Assembly: GCF_003597395.2 (NCBI RefSeq)
Contig: NC_133774.1
Coordinates: 151,608 to 215,607, forward strand
Direction of reading: 5' to 3'
From: Chelonoidis abingdonii
Taxonomy: Eukaryota; Chordata; Testudines; Testudinidae
Length of the DNA: 64,000 nt
The notes beneath the pieces were generated by a model. The model had not been told where the DNA came from, searched no databases, and was given only the letters and a program-made list of their open reading frames with translations. The position numbers were made by a program, and so were the translations under genes. Shown here piece by piece: positions 10,401-25,400 of the stretch (the stretch's first letter is position 1; each line of letters starts with the position of its first letter).

Positions 10401-13400
10401 ACAGCATTACATCACATGCACTATATGTGTGAGATCAAGTCACAATGGAGGACGCCAGTTTACTCTACAAAATGACTTCATACACACAGCATGACCTCAT
10501 ACCTATGGTGCATGTGAGGTCACGCTGTGCAGAGAATGCCATTTTGTAGAGCGAAATGGTGTCCTCCATGCATCATGACCTTGCACGCACTGTACATGCT
10601 AGAACATGCTGTGCAGAGCAAAATGATGTTCGCCACGCATTATGGATTGCTGCAACCCATAGTTTGGGAACTGCTAGTTTACAAACAAGTGACTCAGATG
10701 TTAGGACTTTACCAACAACAAGTGTGATTGACAAATTTGAGAGGAATTTTTGGACTAAATAATTTGACTCGGAGGTTAGATTTCTCAGAGTCCTCTAATC
10801 TCCTAGATAATTTGTCACAAATGTCAGGGGCTTGTTTTAGTCTTTTACAACCATGTTGTTCCCAAGGGGTAATTAGGACATCCTCAACCACTGGAAACAA
10901 AACTCTCTTCAGAAAGGGCACATTGGGCATAATTATAAAGAGAGGTTGATCGCTATCTGGGCAAGAAAGTATAGAGAAATCCCTAGAGAAGGGCCAATTA
11001 ATTATAGGAATAATATAATCAAGACTACTACCACCAGTCAATGAAATAAAGGTAAAATGTTCTTCTTTCCCCCAAACTTCTTCAATTTATAGTTATTAAA
11101 CATATCTAATAATGCCTTTAAATTTTGTCCAGAGATGTTAAGCACCTGATCTCTAGAATTTTGAGGGGGAAGTTCAAAAATCTCCTCAATGTTTTCTTTA
11201 TTCAGTGTTTAAAAATCTTCCAAAATAATTAGATGAGCCACTGAGAACTGAAGACTTATCATATCAATTTGCTCATCCAGACATGCCAACAATGACTCAG
11301 AATAAAATGGGGAGCTTATGGAGGGAAAATAACATTTAGTACTAGAATTTGAAGATCAAGAAAAAAGTTAATACAGCCTGAATGCCCTGACACTTTGATT
11401 CCAAAGGTAAAATCTGGGCTTTCAGGTGGAAGGAAACCAGGGAGGCAAGTACTCCTGATATATGACCCCTTTTAGATAAATGGCTTCCTCCATGGAGAGA
11501 AAATTCAAAATCAGGAAAGACTATGATTTCAGACTCATCTAACTACGTTTCTTGTTTTGTGTTTTCTTTTTAAAATTTTAAAAATTAAAAAAAAACCCTC
11601 TGTCATTCATCTTATTTTTATACCGGAGTAAATTCCTGGTAAATTATTCTGGCAAAAGGTCTCCGTAGATGGAGGAAAAGAAATGGGAGAATCTAATCAA
11701 ATAGGTGACATTGGCCCAACAGCCTAATTGTAAGAATTTTGATTAATCTCCAAATATCACATTTTTCTGTTGAGAAATCTGCTTGGAAGATAGTAAACAT
11801 AAGGAGTGGGAATCTTCTTGGACTTCCGTCTCAAGACTCCCATAAAAAATAGCACCATTTCAGAGAAGGGGAATGGTAAAACTAGTGGCCCTAGTAGAAG
11901 AGACTGGCGGTTCAAATTTAGGAGATCCTGTTAAATTAGTAGCACAAAAAGTTCTAGAATGTACCTGAGGAAAAGTTGATGTAAAATCCTGAGATATATT
12001 CTCTTAAGATAAAGGATAGGAACCAGCCTCTTCTTAGACACAAATAATTATACCTTAGATCCTTACTCTATAGGATATTCCCAAATAATATATCTGCTCT
12101 AGAGATGAAGACACTTTGGCACCTTAGCTGTTTGCTCATCTTCCAAATTCTAGAAACTATATGGCAATAAAAAAATTCCACTTCTCGCCTCTCATGCATA
12201 TTGTGAGAGTAAAGGTTCAACAAAGTTAGAAAGTAAATAAAAATAAATCTTATCAGCCAATACTGATTTAAATGGATAGCTGTAAGAGACTATCTGAACA
12301 TACTCCCCTCGAAAAACTAAAAACTCAGTGGTCCATTTCGGTTAAACATGAGAGGGCCAAATCTTCAGCATTTTGTTAGACCCTAAGATATTTGAAAGAT
12401 TTCTAAGAAAGGGAGAATTATCCCTTGAAATATTTAAATCAGAAGATGGTAAACCAAGAAGAGAAGTATCAGAGGGGTAGCCGTGTTAGTCTGGATCTGT
12501 AAAAAGCAACAAAGAGTCCCGTGGCATCTTAAAGACTAACAGATGTATTGGAGCATAAGCTTTTGTGGGTGAATACCCACTTCGTCAGATGCATGTAATG
12601 GAAATTTCCAGAGACAGGTATAAATATGCAGGCAAATATCAGTCTGGAGATAACGAGGTTAGTTCAATCAGGGAGGGTGAGGCAGCTGAAGTATGAACAC
12701 CAAGGGAGGAGAAGCTGCTTTTGTAGTTGGCTAGCCATTCACCGTCTTTGTTTAATTCTGTACATGAACACAAGAAACCTGGGAAACAAGCAGGAAGAAT
12801 TGGAAGTTCTGGCACAATCAAGGAATTATAATGTGGTTGGAATAACAGAAACTTGGTGGGGCAGTTCACATGACTGGAGCAGTGTCATGGATGGGTATAA
12901 ACTGTTCAGGAAGGACAGGTATGGGAGGAAAGATGGAGGAGTTGCATTGTATGTAAAGGAGCAGTATGACTGCTCAGAGCTCCAGTATGAAACTGGAGAA
13001 CAGCCTGTTGAGAGTTTTTGGGTTAAGGTTAGAGGTGAGAGCAACAAGGATGATGTCATGGTGGGCATCTGCTATAGACCACTAGACCAAGAGGATGAGG
13101 TGGACGAGGCTTTCTTCGGACAACTAACAGAAGTTTCCAGATCAAAGGCCCTGGTTCTCATGGGGGCTTCAATCACCCTGACATCTGCTGGGAGAGCAAT
13201 ACAGCAATGCACAGATAATCTGGGAAGTTTTTGGAGAGTGTTGGGGACAACTTCCTGGTACAAGCGTAGGAGGAACCAACTAGGGGCCGTGCGTCTCTTG
13301 ATCTGCTGCTGCTCACAAACAGGGAATAAGTGGTAGGAGAAGTAGAAGGGGGTGGCAACCTGGGCAGTAGTGACCATGAGAGGGTCGAGTTGAGGATCCT

Positions 13401-16400
13401 AACAAAATGAAGAAAGGAGAGCAGTAGACTATGGACTCTGGACTTCAGAAAAGCAGACTTTGACTCCCTCAGGGAACTGGTGTGCAGGATCATTTTTATA
13501 TTATTTTTATTTATTATTATCCCCTGAGAGGCTAATATGAGGGAGAAAGGAGTCCAAGAGAGCTGGCTGTATTTTAAAGAAGTCTCATTGAGGTTGCAGG
13601 AACAAACCATCCCGATGTGTACAAAGAATAGCAAATATGGCAGGCGACCAGCTTGGCTTAACAATGAAATCTTCGATGAGCTTAAACTCAAAAAGGAAGC
13701 TTACAAGAAGTGGAAATTTTGACAGATGACTAAGGAGGAGTATAAAAATATTGCTAGAGCATGCAGGGGTGTAATCAGGAAGGCCAAGGCACAATTGGAG
13801 TTGCAGCTAGCAAGGGATGTGAAGGGTAACAAGAAGGGTTTCTAGAGGTATGTTAGCAACAAGGTGGTCAGGGAAACTGTGGGACCCTTACTGAATGTGG
13901 GAGGCAACATAGTGGCAGATGATGTGAAAAAAGCTGAAGTACTCAATGCTTCTTTTGCCTCAGTCTTCACAGACAAAGTCAGCTCCTAGACTGCTGCATT
14001 AGGCAACACAGTGTGGGGAGGAGGTGAGCCGCTCTTAGTGATGAAAGAACAGGTTAAGGACTGTTTAGAAAAGCTGGATATGCACAAGTCCATGGATCCA
14101 AGGGTGCTGAGGGAGTTGGCTGATGTGATTGCAGCGCCATTGGCCATTATCTTTGAAAATTCGTGGTGATCGGGGGAGGCCCCGGACAATTGGAAAAAGG
14201 CAAATATGAAAAAAGGAAGAAAGAGAACCTGGGTGTAGTAGGGCAGCTGCCTCACTTCTGGAGAACAGGTGTTTAAAGCAACCAAGCTTGGCTAATTGGG
14301 GAAGCAGTCACAGCAGGGGTCACACCCCAATTATACCACAGCTGGCCCTATAAAAGGTCTGTGAGCCAGGAGTGGAGTCAGTCTCTCTCTTGCTCTGGAG
14401 AGGGAAGGACCTGGCTGCCTGGGAGCTTAGGGTACAGGAAGTAGAGCGGGGCTGGGGAAAGGTAAGAGGAGCTGGGGAGCTCCAGCCTGGCAAATCCCCA
14501 GGCCTTGCTAAAGGCCAAAGCTGGTACAGGGGTTGCAGAGGTGCAGCCCAGGCTTAGGCAGAGGCAGCTGGTCTGATTCCTTTGCCAGTGATGAGTGGCC
14601 TTCACAGACTGCAGTCTGCCCCACTGAGCGGGGACTAGATGACGACTGGCAGTAGTCACTGAGGCAAGGTGGGTTTATAGGTTGGGGGTTCCCCTGGGAG
14701 GGGAAACCCAGACAGAGTAAGGGGTTACTGCAGAGACAGAACTCTGAGGTAAAGGGGTCCGGGAGGGACACCTATTAGCTTCACTCCCTCTGGGGCACCT
14801 GGCATTGGCCACTGTCGGTAGACAGATACTGGGCTAGATGGACCTTTGGTCTGACCTGGTACGGCCGTTCTTATGTTCATGCAGAGGGCTGTCCATGGGG
14901 TAGGAGCAGAGGGTCTGTGGGGTTCATGCAAAAGGGTGTGTGGCGCTGTGGGGTGGGCCTGTCCATGGGGTAGGAGCAGAAGGTCCGTGGGGTCCATGCA
15001 GAGGGGTGCGTGGTGCCGTGGGCTGGGCCTGTCTGGAGCTGTGCATGGGGTTGTTGCGGGCGGGGGGGGGTGCATGAGGGGTTGGTGCAGGGGGTCTGGA
15101 GCAGCAGGAGAAACGCTGGCCTGAAAAGGGCACTCCGTATGCTGGAAAAGAGCTAATTCCCAGATGACCAGTGGGAGGCGCTGCGCCGATGAGTCATCGC
15201 TTCGCTACATCAGAAAACTACAGACCGATCAGTCTCACTTCAGTCTCCAGCAAAATCATGGAGCAGGTCCTCAGGGAATCCATTTTGAAGCACCTGGAGG
15301 AGAGGAGGTGATCAGGAACAGTCAACATGGATTCACCAAGGGCAAGTCATGACTGACCAACCTGATTGCCTTCTATGATGAAATAACTGGCTCTTTGGAA
15401 ATGGGGAAAACAATGGACGTGATATATCTTGACTTTAGTAATGCGTTTGATACGGTCTTCCACGGTATTCTTAAGAGCAAGTTAAAGTAGTATGGATTGG
15501 ATGAATGAACTATAAGGTGGATAGAAAGCTGACTAGATTTTCGGACTTAACAGGTAGTGATCAATGGCTCAATGTCTCGTTGGCAGGCAGCGTCAAGCAG
15601 AGTGTCCCAGAGGTTGGTCCTCCGGCTGGTTTTGTTCAACATCTTTATTGATCTAATAGACAAAAAGGCATAACATGATCCAGTGAGATAATTAGTCTTT
15701 GGAGCAACCTTAGAATCATAGAATATCAGGGTTAGAAGGAACTTCAGGAGGTGATCTAGTCCAATCCTCTGCTCAAAGCAGGACGAACACCAACTAAATC
15801 ATCCCAGCCAGGGCTTTGTTAAGCCAGGCCTTAAAATGAATGGAGATCTCCACTTTAAGAATGGAGATTCCACCACCTCCCTAGGGAACCCATTCCAGTG
15901 CTTCACCACCCTCCTAGTTTTTTGGTAATATCCAACCTAAACCTCCCCCACTGCAACTTGAGACCATTACTTCTTGTTCTGTCATCTGCTACCACTGAAA
16001 ACAGTCTAGATCCATCCTCTTTGGAACTCCCTTTCAGGTAGTTGAAAGCAGCTATCAAATCCCCCTTCAGTCTTCTCTTCTGCAGACCAAACAATCCCAG
16101 TTCCCTCAGCCTCTCCTCATAAGTCATGTGCTTCAGCCTCCGAATCATTTGTGCTGTCCTCTGCTGGACTCTTTCCAATTTTTCCACATCCGTCTTATAG
16201 TGTGGGGCCCAAAACCTTCCAAGGGATGTGCTGAATTCTCCATGACTTGAAGGTCCTTGACCTTTAAATCAGGATTGGACATCTCTAAAAGATGTGCTAT
16301 AGAAATATAGAGCTGCATGGGATCTCAAAGTCATCAAATCCAGCCATTTGCACTGAGGTAGGACTGAGGAAACCTAGACCATCTTTGACAGAGGTTAGTC

Positions 16401-19400
16401 TAACCTGTTCTTAAAAATCTCCAAAGATGGAGATTCCACAACCTTCACTGGAAGCCTGTTCCAATACTTAGCTAACCTTATAGTTAGGAAGTTTTCCCTA
16501 ATATCTAACCTAAATCTCCCTTGCTCAAGACTAAGAGCATTACTTCTTGTCCTACCTTCAGGGGACATGGAGAACAGTTGATCACGGTCCTCTTTATAAC
16601 AGCCCTTAACATATCTGAAGACTGTTATCAGGTCCCCCCTCGGTCTTCTTTTCTTGACTAAACATGCCCAGTTTTTTTAACCTTTCTTCATAGGTCAGGT
16701 TTTCTAAATCTTTTATCATTTTTGTTGCTCTCCTCTGAACTCTCTTCAATAAAGTGTAGTACTTTGCACTTGTCTTTATTGAATTCCATTGTGTTTATTT
16801 CAGGCTTATTCTCTAGGTTGTCAAAGTCAGTTTGAATTCTAATCCTGTCCTTGAAAGTGATTGCAATCCCTCCCATCTTGGTGTTATCCACAAATTTTAG
16901 AAGCCGACTCTCCTATTATCCAAGTAATTAAGGAAAATATTGACTAATACCAGACCCAGCACTGACACAGCCCGCCCCCCGTCGAACCTCACTTGAGACA
17001 TCCTCCCAGTTTGACTGAACTGTTGGTAACCACTCTGAGTATAGTCTTGTAAACACTTGTGAACTCACCTTATAGTAATTTTATCTAGATCCTTTTCCCT
17101 AGGTGTTTTTTTTAAGAATATCACATGGGATTATGTCAAAAGCCTTACTAAACTCACGATATAGCGTATTTACTGATTTAGTTGGGAATTGGTCCTGCTT
17201 TGGAGCAGGGGCTTGGACTAGATGACCTCCTGAGGTCCCTTCCAACCCTGATATTCTATGATTCTATGATAACTGCTTCCTCCTCTATCCACTAGGCCAG
17301 TAACCCTGCCAAAGAAGGAAATTAGGTTGGTTTGGCATGATGTGTTCTTGACAAATCCATTCTGATTATTTTTTATAACTCACTCAGCATCCTGACAAAT
17401 TGATTGTTTAATACTTTGTTTCAGTATCTTTCCATGTATTGAAGTTAGGCCGACTGGTCTGTAATTCCTTGGTTTCCATTTTTTTTCCATTTTTAAAGAT
17501 AGGTGCTGTGTTTGCCCTTCTCTGGATACCTCAACCATTCTCCAGGAGTTCCTGAAGATAATTGCTAATATTCCAGGATTGCTTCTGCTAGTTCCTAAGT
17601 ACCTTAGGGTGAATTTCATCAGGGCTTCCCTACCTCAATACGTTTGACTTTTCTAAATATTCTTTAACCTCTTCTTTCCCTGTTTTGGCTTTCAGTCCTT
17701 CCTCTTGTTGTTATATTAGTTATGTCGAGGGTCTGGTCACCGTTAACCTGTTTAGTGAAGACTGAAGCAAAATAGAGATTGAACACATCCGTCTTCTGGA
17801 TGTCCTCTTTTTATTAGCTCTCCTTCCTGGCTAAGTAGAGGACCTACATTTTCCTTCATCTTTCTCTTGCTCCTTCTGTATTTAAAGAACCTCTTCTTAT
17901 TGCCTTTGATGTCCTTTGCTAGGTATCACTCATTTGGTGCCTTAGCCTTTCTGATTTTATTCTTACATGCTTATATTATTATTTTTATTCTCCTCCTTAG
18001 CAGTTCATCCATGTTTCTGCTTTTTGTAGGATTATTTTTTTATTTTCAGGTCATTCATTCAAGAGCTCCTGATGGAGCCACTTTGGTTTCTTCCTATTCT
18101 TCACATTGGGATAGTTGGCAGTTGTGTCTTTAATGTTGTCTCCTTGAGAAAACGCCAGCTCTCCTGATCTCCTATATTCCTTAGATTTTCTTCCCATAGA
18201 CCTTACCCTACCACGTTTCTGAATTTGTTGATGTCTGCTTTTTTGAAGCTGCTTTTTTGTCCTTATTCAGTGCTCTCACTTCTTCCTTTCTTTCAAATCA
18301 TGTCATCTATGATTTCATGTTCGCATTCCCCCAGTTTCCTTCCACCTTCAGATTCTCGGTCAGTTCCTCCCTGTTGGTCAAAATGAAATCTGAAAAGGCT
18401 GACCCACCTGGTTATTTTCTTCACTTTCTGAAACAACTTTGTCCCCAATACATTCCAAGAACTTATTGGAAATTTTGTTTTGCTGTATGACTTTTCCAAC
18501 AGATGTCGCTAGATCAACCGGGAGTTATGGGTCTGGTTACAGGAATTTCTGTTTGAACTTCTTTGACCTATGCTGTGCAGGAGGCCAGACTTAGATATCA
18601 TAACGGTCCCTTCTGGCTGTAAAATCTGTTAATCTCTTTTTGAACCTTATTGTGTTCTCACCCCAGCTCAGGTACAATGGATTGCTGGAGACCACCCGGA
18701 TTCGGCGAAATGGCTTTTCCTGGAGACCCTCTTTTGAGGAATTTGCAGAAAGGTTTGTTAAAATCATGAAATGTTGTTTGATGAAGGTCGGAAGAGAAGT
18801 GATTCCAATAATGAGGTGAGGGAATTGCCAGTCTGATCAACAGTGAATGAAATTACCTGATTAAAAAGTGTGAAAAGGACCTAAGACAGTGGATATAGTA
18901 TGTGTGGGGTAGGGGGAGGAAGTGGACGGGTACTGATTTGTGGTCATCCTTCCTATAATGGGAACACTGGATCAGCTCAGGGCATCAGAGATTTATCTCT
19001 CCCTTGTTGTTATGTTTGGTTTATTTCTCACAGATATCGAATTCTCCTAATTAAACCAGATGTCCCGCTCACACGGGAAAGGTAAGAACCTTCCTCTCTG
19101 CCCCCTATAGTCATGAGTAAAGAACAACACAGGAAATTTCTGAAGAGCAAAATTTGCTAAACCAACTTGATTGCTGTTGTGAAGGAATTGTAAACTGAAT
19201 AGGTGAAGGGAGTAGCGTGGGAAGGGATCTTGCGATCAAGGGACTATAAGTACCTAGACAAAGTGATTTGGAGTTTGGTAAAAGCATTTGATACAGTGAT
19301 GTGTGGAACCTTTCTTGCTCAAATAATTCACATTGGCTTGGATAGAAACTCGGTCACATAGAGGAGAGAGACTCGGCTGAAGAAGGAAAGTGATAATGGG

Positions 19401-22400
19401 GTGGTGTCCAGCTTTGGTTGGTCTCTTCCTCTCCTCCCCAAGTTCTTTAGTGTGTGTGTGTGTGTGTGTGCTGCTTTCTTGCTTCCTACTCTGTGTACAT
19501 ACTGGGCCAGTTACTGTGTTTGTGCGTGTATAATATTGGATGTAACATTGAGTGTTTGCATCTACTCCGTGTCTGCTGTTAGTTATCTGCCATTCAGAGT
19601 GTTATGTTTTGTTCAGACTTAACTGATTCATGGTTACTACATGTTCTTCTTTGAATGCTTGCGCATATCTATTCCAATTAGGTGTGTGCACGCCACGTGC
19701 ATGTTCGTCAAAGATTTTTTTTACCCTAGCAACACCTGGCGGGTCGGCTGGGCGCCCCCTGGCGTGGCGCCACTATGGCACCGAATATATACCCCTGCCA
19801 ACCTGTCTGCTCCTCAGTTCCTTCTTACCACCCACGTTGGTCGTTGGAACAGTGGAGCACGGCTTAGCTGATCTCCACTTCCCTAGCTATTTACGCGTTC
19901 TAGTACTTATTGTGTATATAGTTTAGTTTTATAGTTGTAGTTAATACTTTTAATACCCTTTCGTAAACGTAGTTAGTGTATATAGTTCAGAGGGTTGTGG
20001 ATTAGCCCCTTCCCCTCTCCCAGTGCCCAGGTCCATGCCTGGTTCACAAGGTTTCAAACCGTGCTCAGCCTGCCGGCGGCCGATGCAAACAGGAGACCCT
20101 CACGATTCTTGCCTAAAATGCCTGGGGGAATCCCATCTTGCAGATAAGTGCAAGATTTGCAAGTCGTTTAAGCTGCGGACAAAAAAGGAGTGGGACTTTC
20201 ACCTTAAGCAGCTCATAATGGAGGCAGCCCTCACTCCTCCATCTTCGGCACCGAGTGCCGCACGGTCCACACCGGGGAGAAGTGCCTTGTCGGCACCGGA
20301 GAGCGCCGGCACCACGAAGACGTCCAGGCACCAGCCGTCACCGGCCCAGAAGCCAGCCCAGCACCGCTCCCTCTCCCCACGTGCCAAAAAGCTAAAAGCT
20401 CCTGCGGCTCCAATATTTGCACCGCAGTCTGAGCAGCAGCTGAAACCAAGCCGCCCGGCACCAGCAACTGCCGCGGCACCTGCAATCTCGGTGCCGTTGA
20501 TTCCGGTGCATGACAGCTCCCCGGCACACGCCTCGGTTGAGCTTATCGTTCCCACCACGCCAGAGACCTTTTCGACAGCGAGGGAACTCATTGCACTAAT
20601 GGAGCCCACCCTGCCTCAACCCCCGGCACCGCCGGTGTGGGTTGTTATATCAAAGGGGAAGCCTGCCCTGGTCAGGCCACCTTCCATTGACGCCGCAGGC
20701 ACGCACTCAAGATCGAGGTCTCACCAGCGCTCTCTATCTCACCACTGGTCCCGATCTAGGCACCGGTCGCAGTCTCGGTACCGATCTCCTCGGTACCGGT
20801 CGTACTCGTGGCACCGCTCCAGGTCCCGCTCACCAGACCGATATTCCAGACGGTGGTCCAGCTCCCGGGACCATTCACGCCGCAGCCACTCTCACCATAG
20901 AGCTTCGCAGTCCCGGTCGACCTCCCGGCACCACGCTGGTCGCAGGTTCCGGTCACCCTCTTGGCACCGGTACGACTCCCGGTACCGGTCACTGGTGCGG
21001 CATGACGTATGGTACTCTGCGCACAGGGCTCCTCCTCACGTGGGCTTTGCTCCGCCATGGCCATCACGGCATCCATCTGACTCTTCGCACGCTGATAGCA
21101 CCGCCTACGGGGATTCAGAGCCGCATAGCCGTGTCCTCCAGTAGGCCCAGGGCCCAGAACAAGTGCCTCAGTGGTCCTTCTGGATGCCTTGGGCATATCA
21201 TCAGGCCCAAGGCGAACTTACAGTACCATCTCGTTCCGCCCCGTCGGAACACCGCGCACCAGAGGCCACTGTTAGCCGCCCTCCTCCAGCGGGTACAGAT
21301 GACTCGGCTTTGGCACCGGACCCTCAGGTGTTCCCAGACCCTGATGTTCTTCAGGAACAGGAGTCACTGCATGAGCCAGTCGTACCGGGTCTGTCGTCCT
21401 CCTCGTCACCAGACGAGGCAGTAGCCGGTACCACCTCATCAGGCCTGCCCCTGATCGACCTCCGAGCCCACCAGGACCTTCTAAGACGAGTCGCCTTAAA
21501 TATCAACCTCCAGGTGGAGAAGGTCCCGGAGGTGGAAGACCCGGTCATAGACATACTGTCGGCGGATGCGCGAACTCACGTGGCTTTGCCATTCATCCGT
21601 TCCATCCAAGCCAAAGCGGACACCATTTGGCAGTCTCTGGCGTCTATCCCTCTACGGCCAGAGGTGTGGAAGGGAAATACATGGTACCCTCTAAAGGGTA
21701 CGAATACTTATATACCCATCGTCCTCCATGCTTTCTGGTCACTCAATCTGTGAATGAGCGAGAGCGCCACGGCCAGCAAGCCCCCGCCCGGAAATCGCGG
21801 GAGGCTAGAGGGATGGACCTCCTGGGACAAAAAGTCTACTCTGCCGGAGGCCTCCAACTGTGGGTGGCTAACCAACAGGCCCTGCTCAGCAGATATAATT
21901 ATAATACCTGGCAGTCGGTGGGTAAGTTTGCTGAACTGGTCCCACAGGACTCCTGCCAGGAATTCCAGGCCCTTCTGGAGGAAGGGAAGAAAGTGGCACG
22001 GACTTCCCTGCAGGCCTCACTCGACGCTGCTGATTCGGCGGCCAGAACCGTGGCCTTGGGAATTGCAATGAGGAGGATATCGTGGCTGCAGGTGTCAGGC
22101 CTACCTCCTGAACTGCAACACACTATCCAGAACCTTCCATTTGATGGACAGGGCCTTTTCTCTCAGAAAACGGACCCTAGACTCCAGAGTCTCAAGGATA
22201 ATCGCGTCATTATGCGTTCCCTCGGGATGCATACTCCGCAAACCCAGCGAAGGTCCTTCCGTACCCAGCCTCAGCGCCATTACCCCCCACCCAGGCCACG
22301 ATAAGACTTTGGCAGAAGGTGTGGTCACGGGAACCGTAGACGGCAATCGAGTTCCCAAGGGGGCCAGAATAACGGTCCCGCCAAACCATCAGCAGGGCCC

Positions 22401-25400
22401 AAATCGAACTTTTTGAAGGTGCTCCTGAGAGCAGAGCACCAGTCCTTCCCCAGAATCCCCTTCAGTTTTCCAACCGCCTTCCCTCCTTCCTCCCTGTGTG
22501 GGCCCAATTAACCTTGGATCGTTGGGTCCTACACACGGTGGAATTTGGATACCACCTCCAATTTATTTCGCCCCCTCCCTCCCACCCTCCCTCTTCAGGG
22601 ACCCCTCTCACGAGCAATTCCTCTGGCAAGAGGTCCGTACGCTCCTTTCCATCAGAGCTATAGAGAAGGTACCGGAGGAATTCAGGGGCAAGCGATTTTA
22701 CTCCCGATATTTCCTAATCCCCAAGGCAAAAGGGGGTCTCCGACCCATCCTGGACCTGCGCGGACTCAACGTGTTTCTGAAGAAGTTGAAGTTCCGCATG
22801 GTGTCCCTGGGGACCATCATCCCATCCGTGGATCCCGGAGACTGATATGCTGCTCTCGACATGAAGGACGCGTACTTTCACATGGCCATTTACCCTCCAC
22901 ACAGACGATACCTACAGTTTATGGTGCGCAATCAACATTTTCAATTTGCGGTCCTTCCGTTTGGCCTCTCTACCGCCCCTTGCGTGTTTACAAAATGTAT
23001 GGCTGTAGTGGCCGCCTTCCTCCGTCGTCAGCAAATACACATCTTCCCTTATCTAGACAACTGGCTTATTCGCGGGACCTCCGAGGCCCAAGTCACCAGG
23101 CATGTTGCCATCATCATGGATCTATTTGAGCGGTTGGGCCTGATGACCAATCTAGAGAAGTCTACTCTAGTGCCCACTCAAAGAATAGAATTCATTGGGG
23201 CCATTCTAGACTCCAAACTCACAACAGCCTGCCTTCCACTACCCCGTTTTCGGGCACTGGTTTCGATTATAGAAAGCCTCCAAACCTTTCCGATGACCTC
23301 GGCTTGCACCTGCCTCAGCCTTCTCGGTCACATGGCCACATGCACTTTTGTAACCAAGCACGCCAAACTATGCCTGCATCCCCTTCAAACCTGGCTCACC
23401 TCAGTTTACCGCCCAGGCAGGGATGCCATAGACATGGTCGTCACCGTTCCTCAGAATGTTTTAGGCTCCCTCAACTGGTGGCTAACACCTTCCCTGGTGT
23501 GTGCAGGAATGCCGTTCCAACTGAGACAGCCCTCAGTATTCCTAACGATGGACGCGTCATCTCTCGGCTGGGGGGCACACCTACGCCATCGTCGCACGCA
23601 AGGTCTCTGGTCATCTCAAGAGCTAGCGTTGCACATAAACGTCCAGGAGCTGAGAGCAGTCTGCCTCGCGTGCCAGACATTCCAACAACATCTGCAGGGC
23701 CGTTGTGTTCTACTGCTTACGGACAACACAGTGGCAATGCACTACATAAACAAGCAGGGAGGGACTCGATCCTTCCCCCTTTGTCAGGAGACGATCCAAT
23801 TGTGGGAATTTTGCATAGCCCACTCTACAGACCTTGTAGCGTCATTCCTCCCGGGGGTCCGGAACACTCTGGCAAACCATCTCAGCAGGTCCTTTCTCTC
23901 CCATGAGTGGTCGCTTTGCCCGGACATTGCACATTCCATCTTCCAGAAGTGGGGCTTTCCCCACATAGATCTCTTCGCTTCCCGCAACAACAGGAAGTGT
24001 CAGAGGTTCTGCTCCTACCAAGGTCTCACCCCAGGCTCAATATCGGACGACTTCCTAAGCTCTTGGGCGAACCACCTGCTTTATGCCTTTACGCCCTTCC
24101 CGATGGTGCACAGGGTCCTCGTAAAGCTTCGCAGGGACGGGGCTTGCCTGATCCTGATCGCCCCTGCGTGGCCCTGACAACACTGGTACACCATGTTGCT
24201 GGACCACTCGATAGCCAACCCAATCCCCCTGCTCCTTCATCAGGATCTGATAACGCAGGACCACAGCAGGTTTCACCACCCAGACCTGCAATCCCTCCAT
24301 CTCACGGGGTGGCTCCTGCGTGGTTAACCCAATCGGAGTTACGATGCTCTGTCCCGGTGCAAGAGATACTCCTGGGTAGCAGAAAATCTTCCACTCGGTC
24401 TACTTACTTGGCCAAGCACTTTTCCTGCTGGTGTCAAACGCTGAATGTTGCACCTATGGAGATTCCCATCCCCACTATTTTGGACTACCTCTGATAACTT
24501 AAGGAGCAAGGTCTCGCTATCTCATCTTTGCTAGTGCACTTGGCGGCTATTTCTACTTTCCACCCCGGAGAAGGTACTCACTCCATCTTCTCCCACCCTA
24601 TGGTCTCGAGGTTCCTCAAAGGCTTGGAGCATCTATACCCCTTAGTACATCGCCCCGCCCCTTCCTGCGACCTTAATTTAGTCCTCATGAGACTTTCGTC
24701 CCCTCCATTCGAGCCACTGGCAACCTGCTCACTCCTATATTTATCATGGAAAACAGCCTTCCTTGTAGCCATCACATCGGCTAGGAGAGTCTCTGAGCTT
24801 CGGGCTCTGATAGTGGACCCACCATACACGGTGTTCCACAAGGACAAGGTGCAGTTACGTCCACATCCGGCGTTCCTCCCTAAAGTAGTCTCGGCCTTTC
24901 ATCTCAACCAGGACATATTCCTCCCGGTCTTCTTCCCCAAACCGCATACATCTCGTAGGGAGCAGCAGTTGCATTCGCTCGACGTCCGTAGGGCGCTCGC
25001 CTTCTATATCGACCGAACGAGGCCCTTCCACAAAACACCCCAACTCTTTGTTGCAGTGCGGACCGGATGAAAGGCCAACCCATCTCTTCTCAGAGGATTT
25101 CTTCCTGGGTAACGGCATGCATCCGGACTTTTGCTATGATCTAGCTCATGCCTCTCCGGGTCATATTACCGCACATTCTACCAGGGCCCAGGCCTCATCG
25201 GCCGCCTTCTTAGCTCAAGTACCTATTCAGGAGATATGTCGAGCAGTTACATGGTCTTCAGTACACACTTTTACTTCCCATTATGCCCTGGTGCAACAAT
25301 CCAGAGACGATGCAGCCTTCGGCTCCGCAGTTTTGCATTCTGCAGTATCTCACTCCGACCCCACTGCCTAGGTAAGGCTTGGTATTCACCTAATTGGAAT

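Larger units (their letters stand above)
12766..15665 (+). mobile_element. CR1 LINE, endonuclease to RT, with insertions
   Basis: The coding part runs from an AP-endonuclease (12766-13260) through a linker (13380-14220) to RT (15195-15660: [12 protein letters not shown] text, then a YLDF-type motif near 15430). The stretch 14221-15140 is inserted or rearranged material (an LTR-like block, a LINE tail and tandem repeats). There are many frameshifts and stops. Confidence 0.8.

Noticed and set aside
12626..13336. Host gene with an endonuclease-like domain
   Set aside because: The text is the standard CR1 ORF2 endonuclease with frameshifts and stops downstream.
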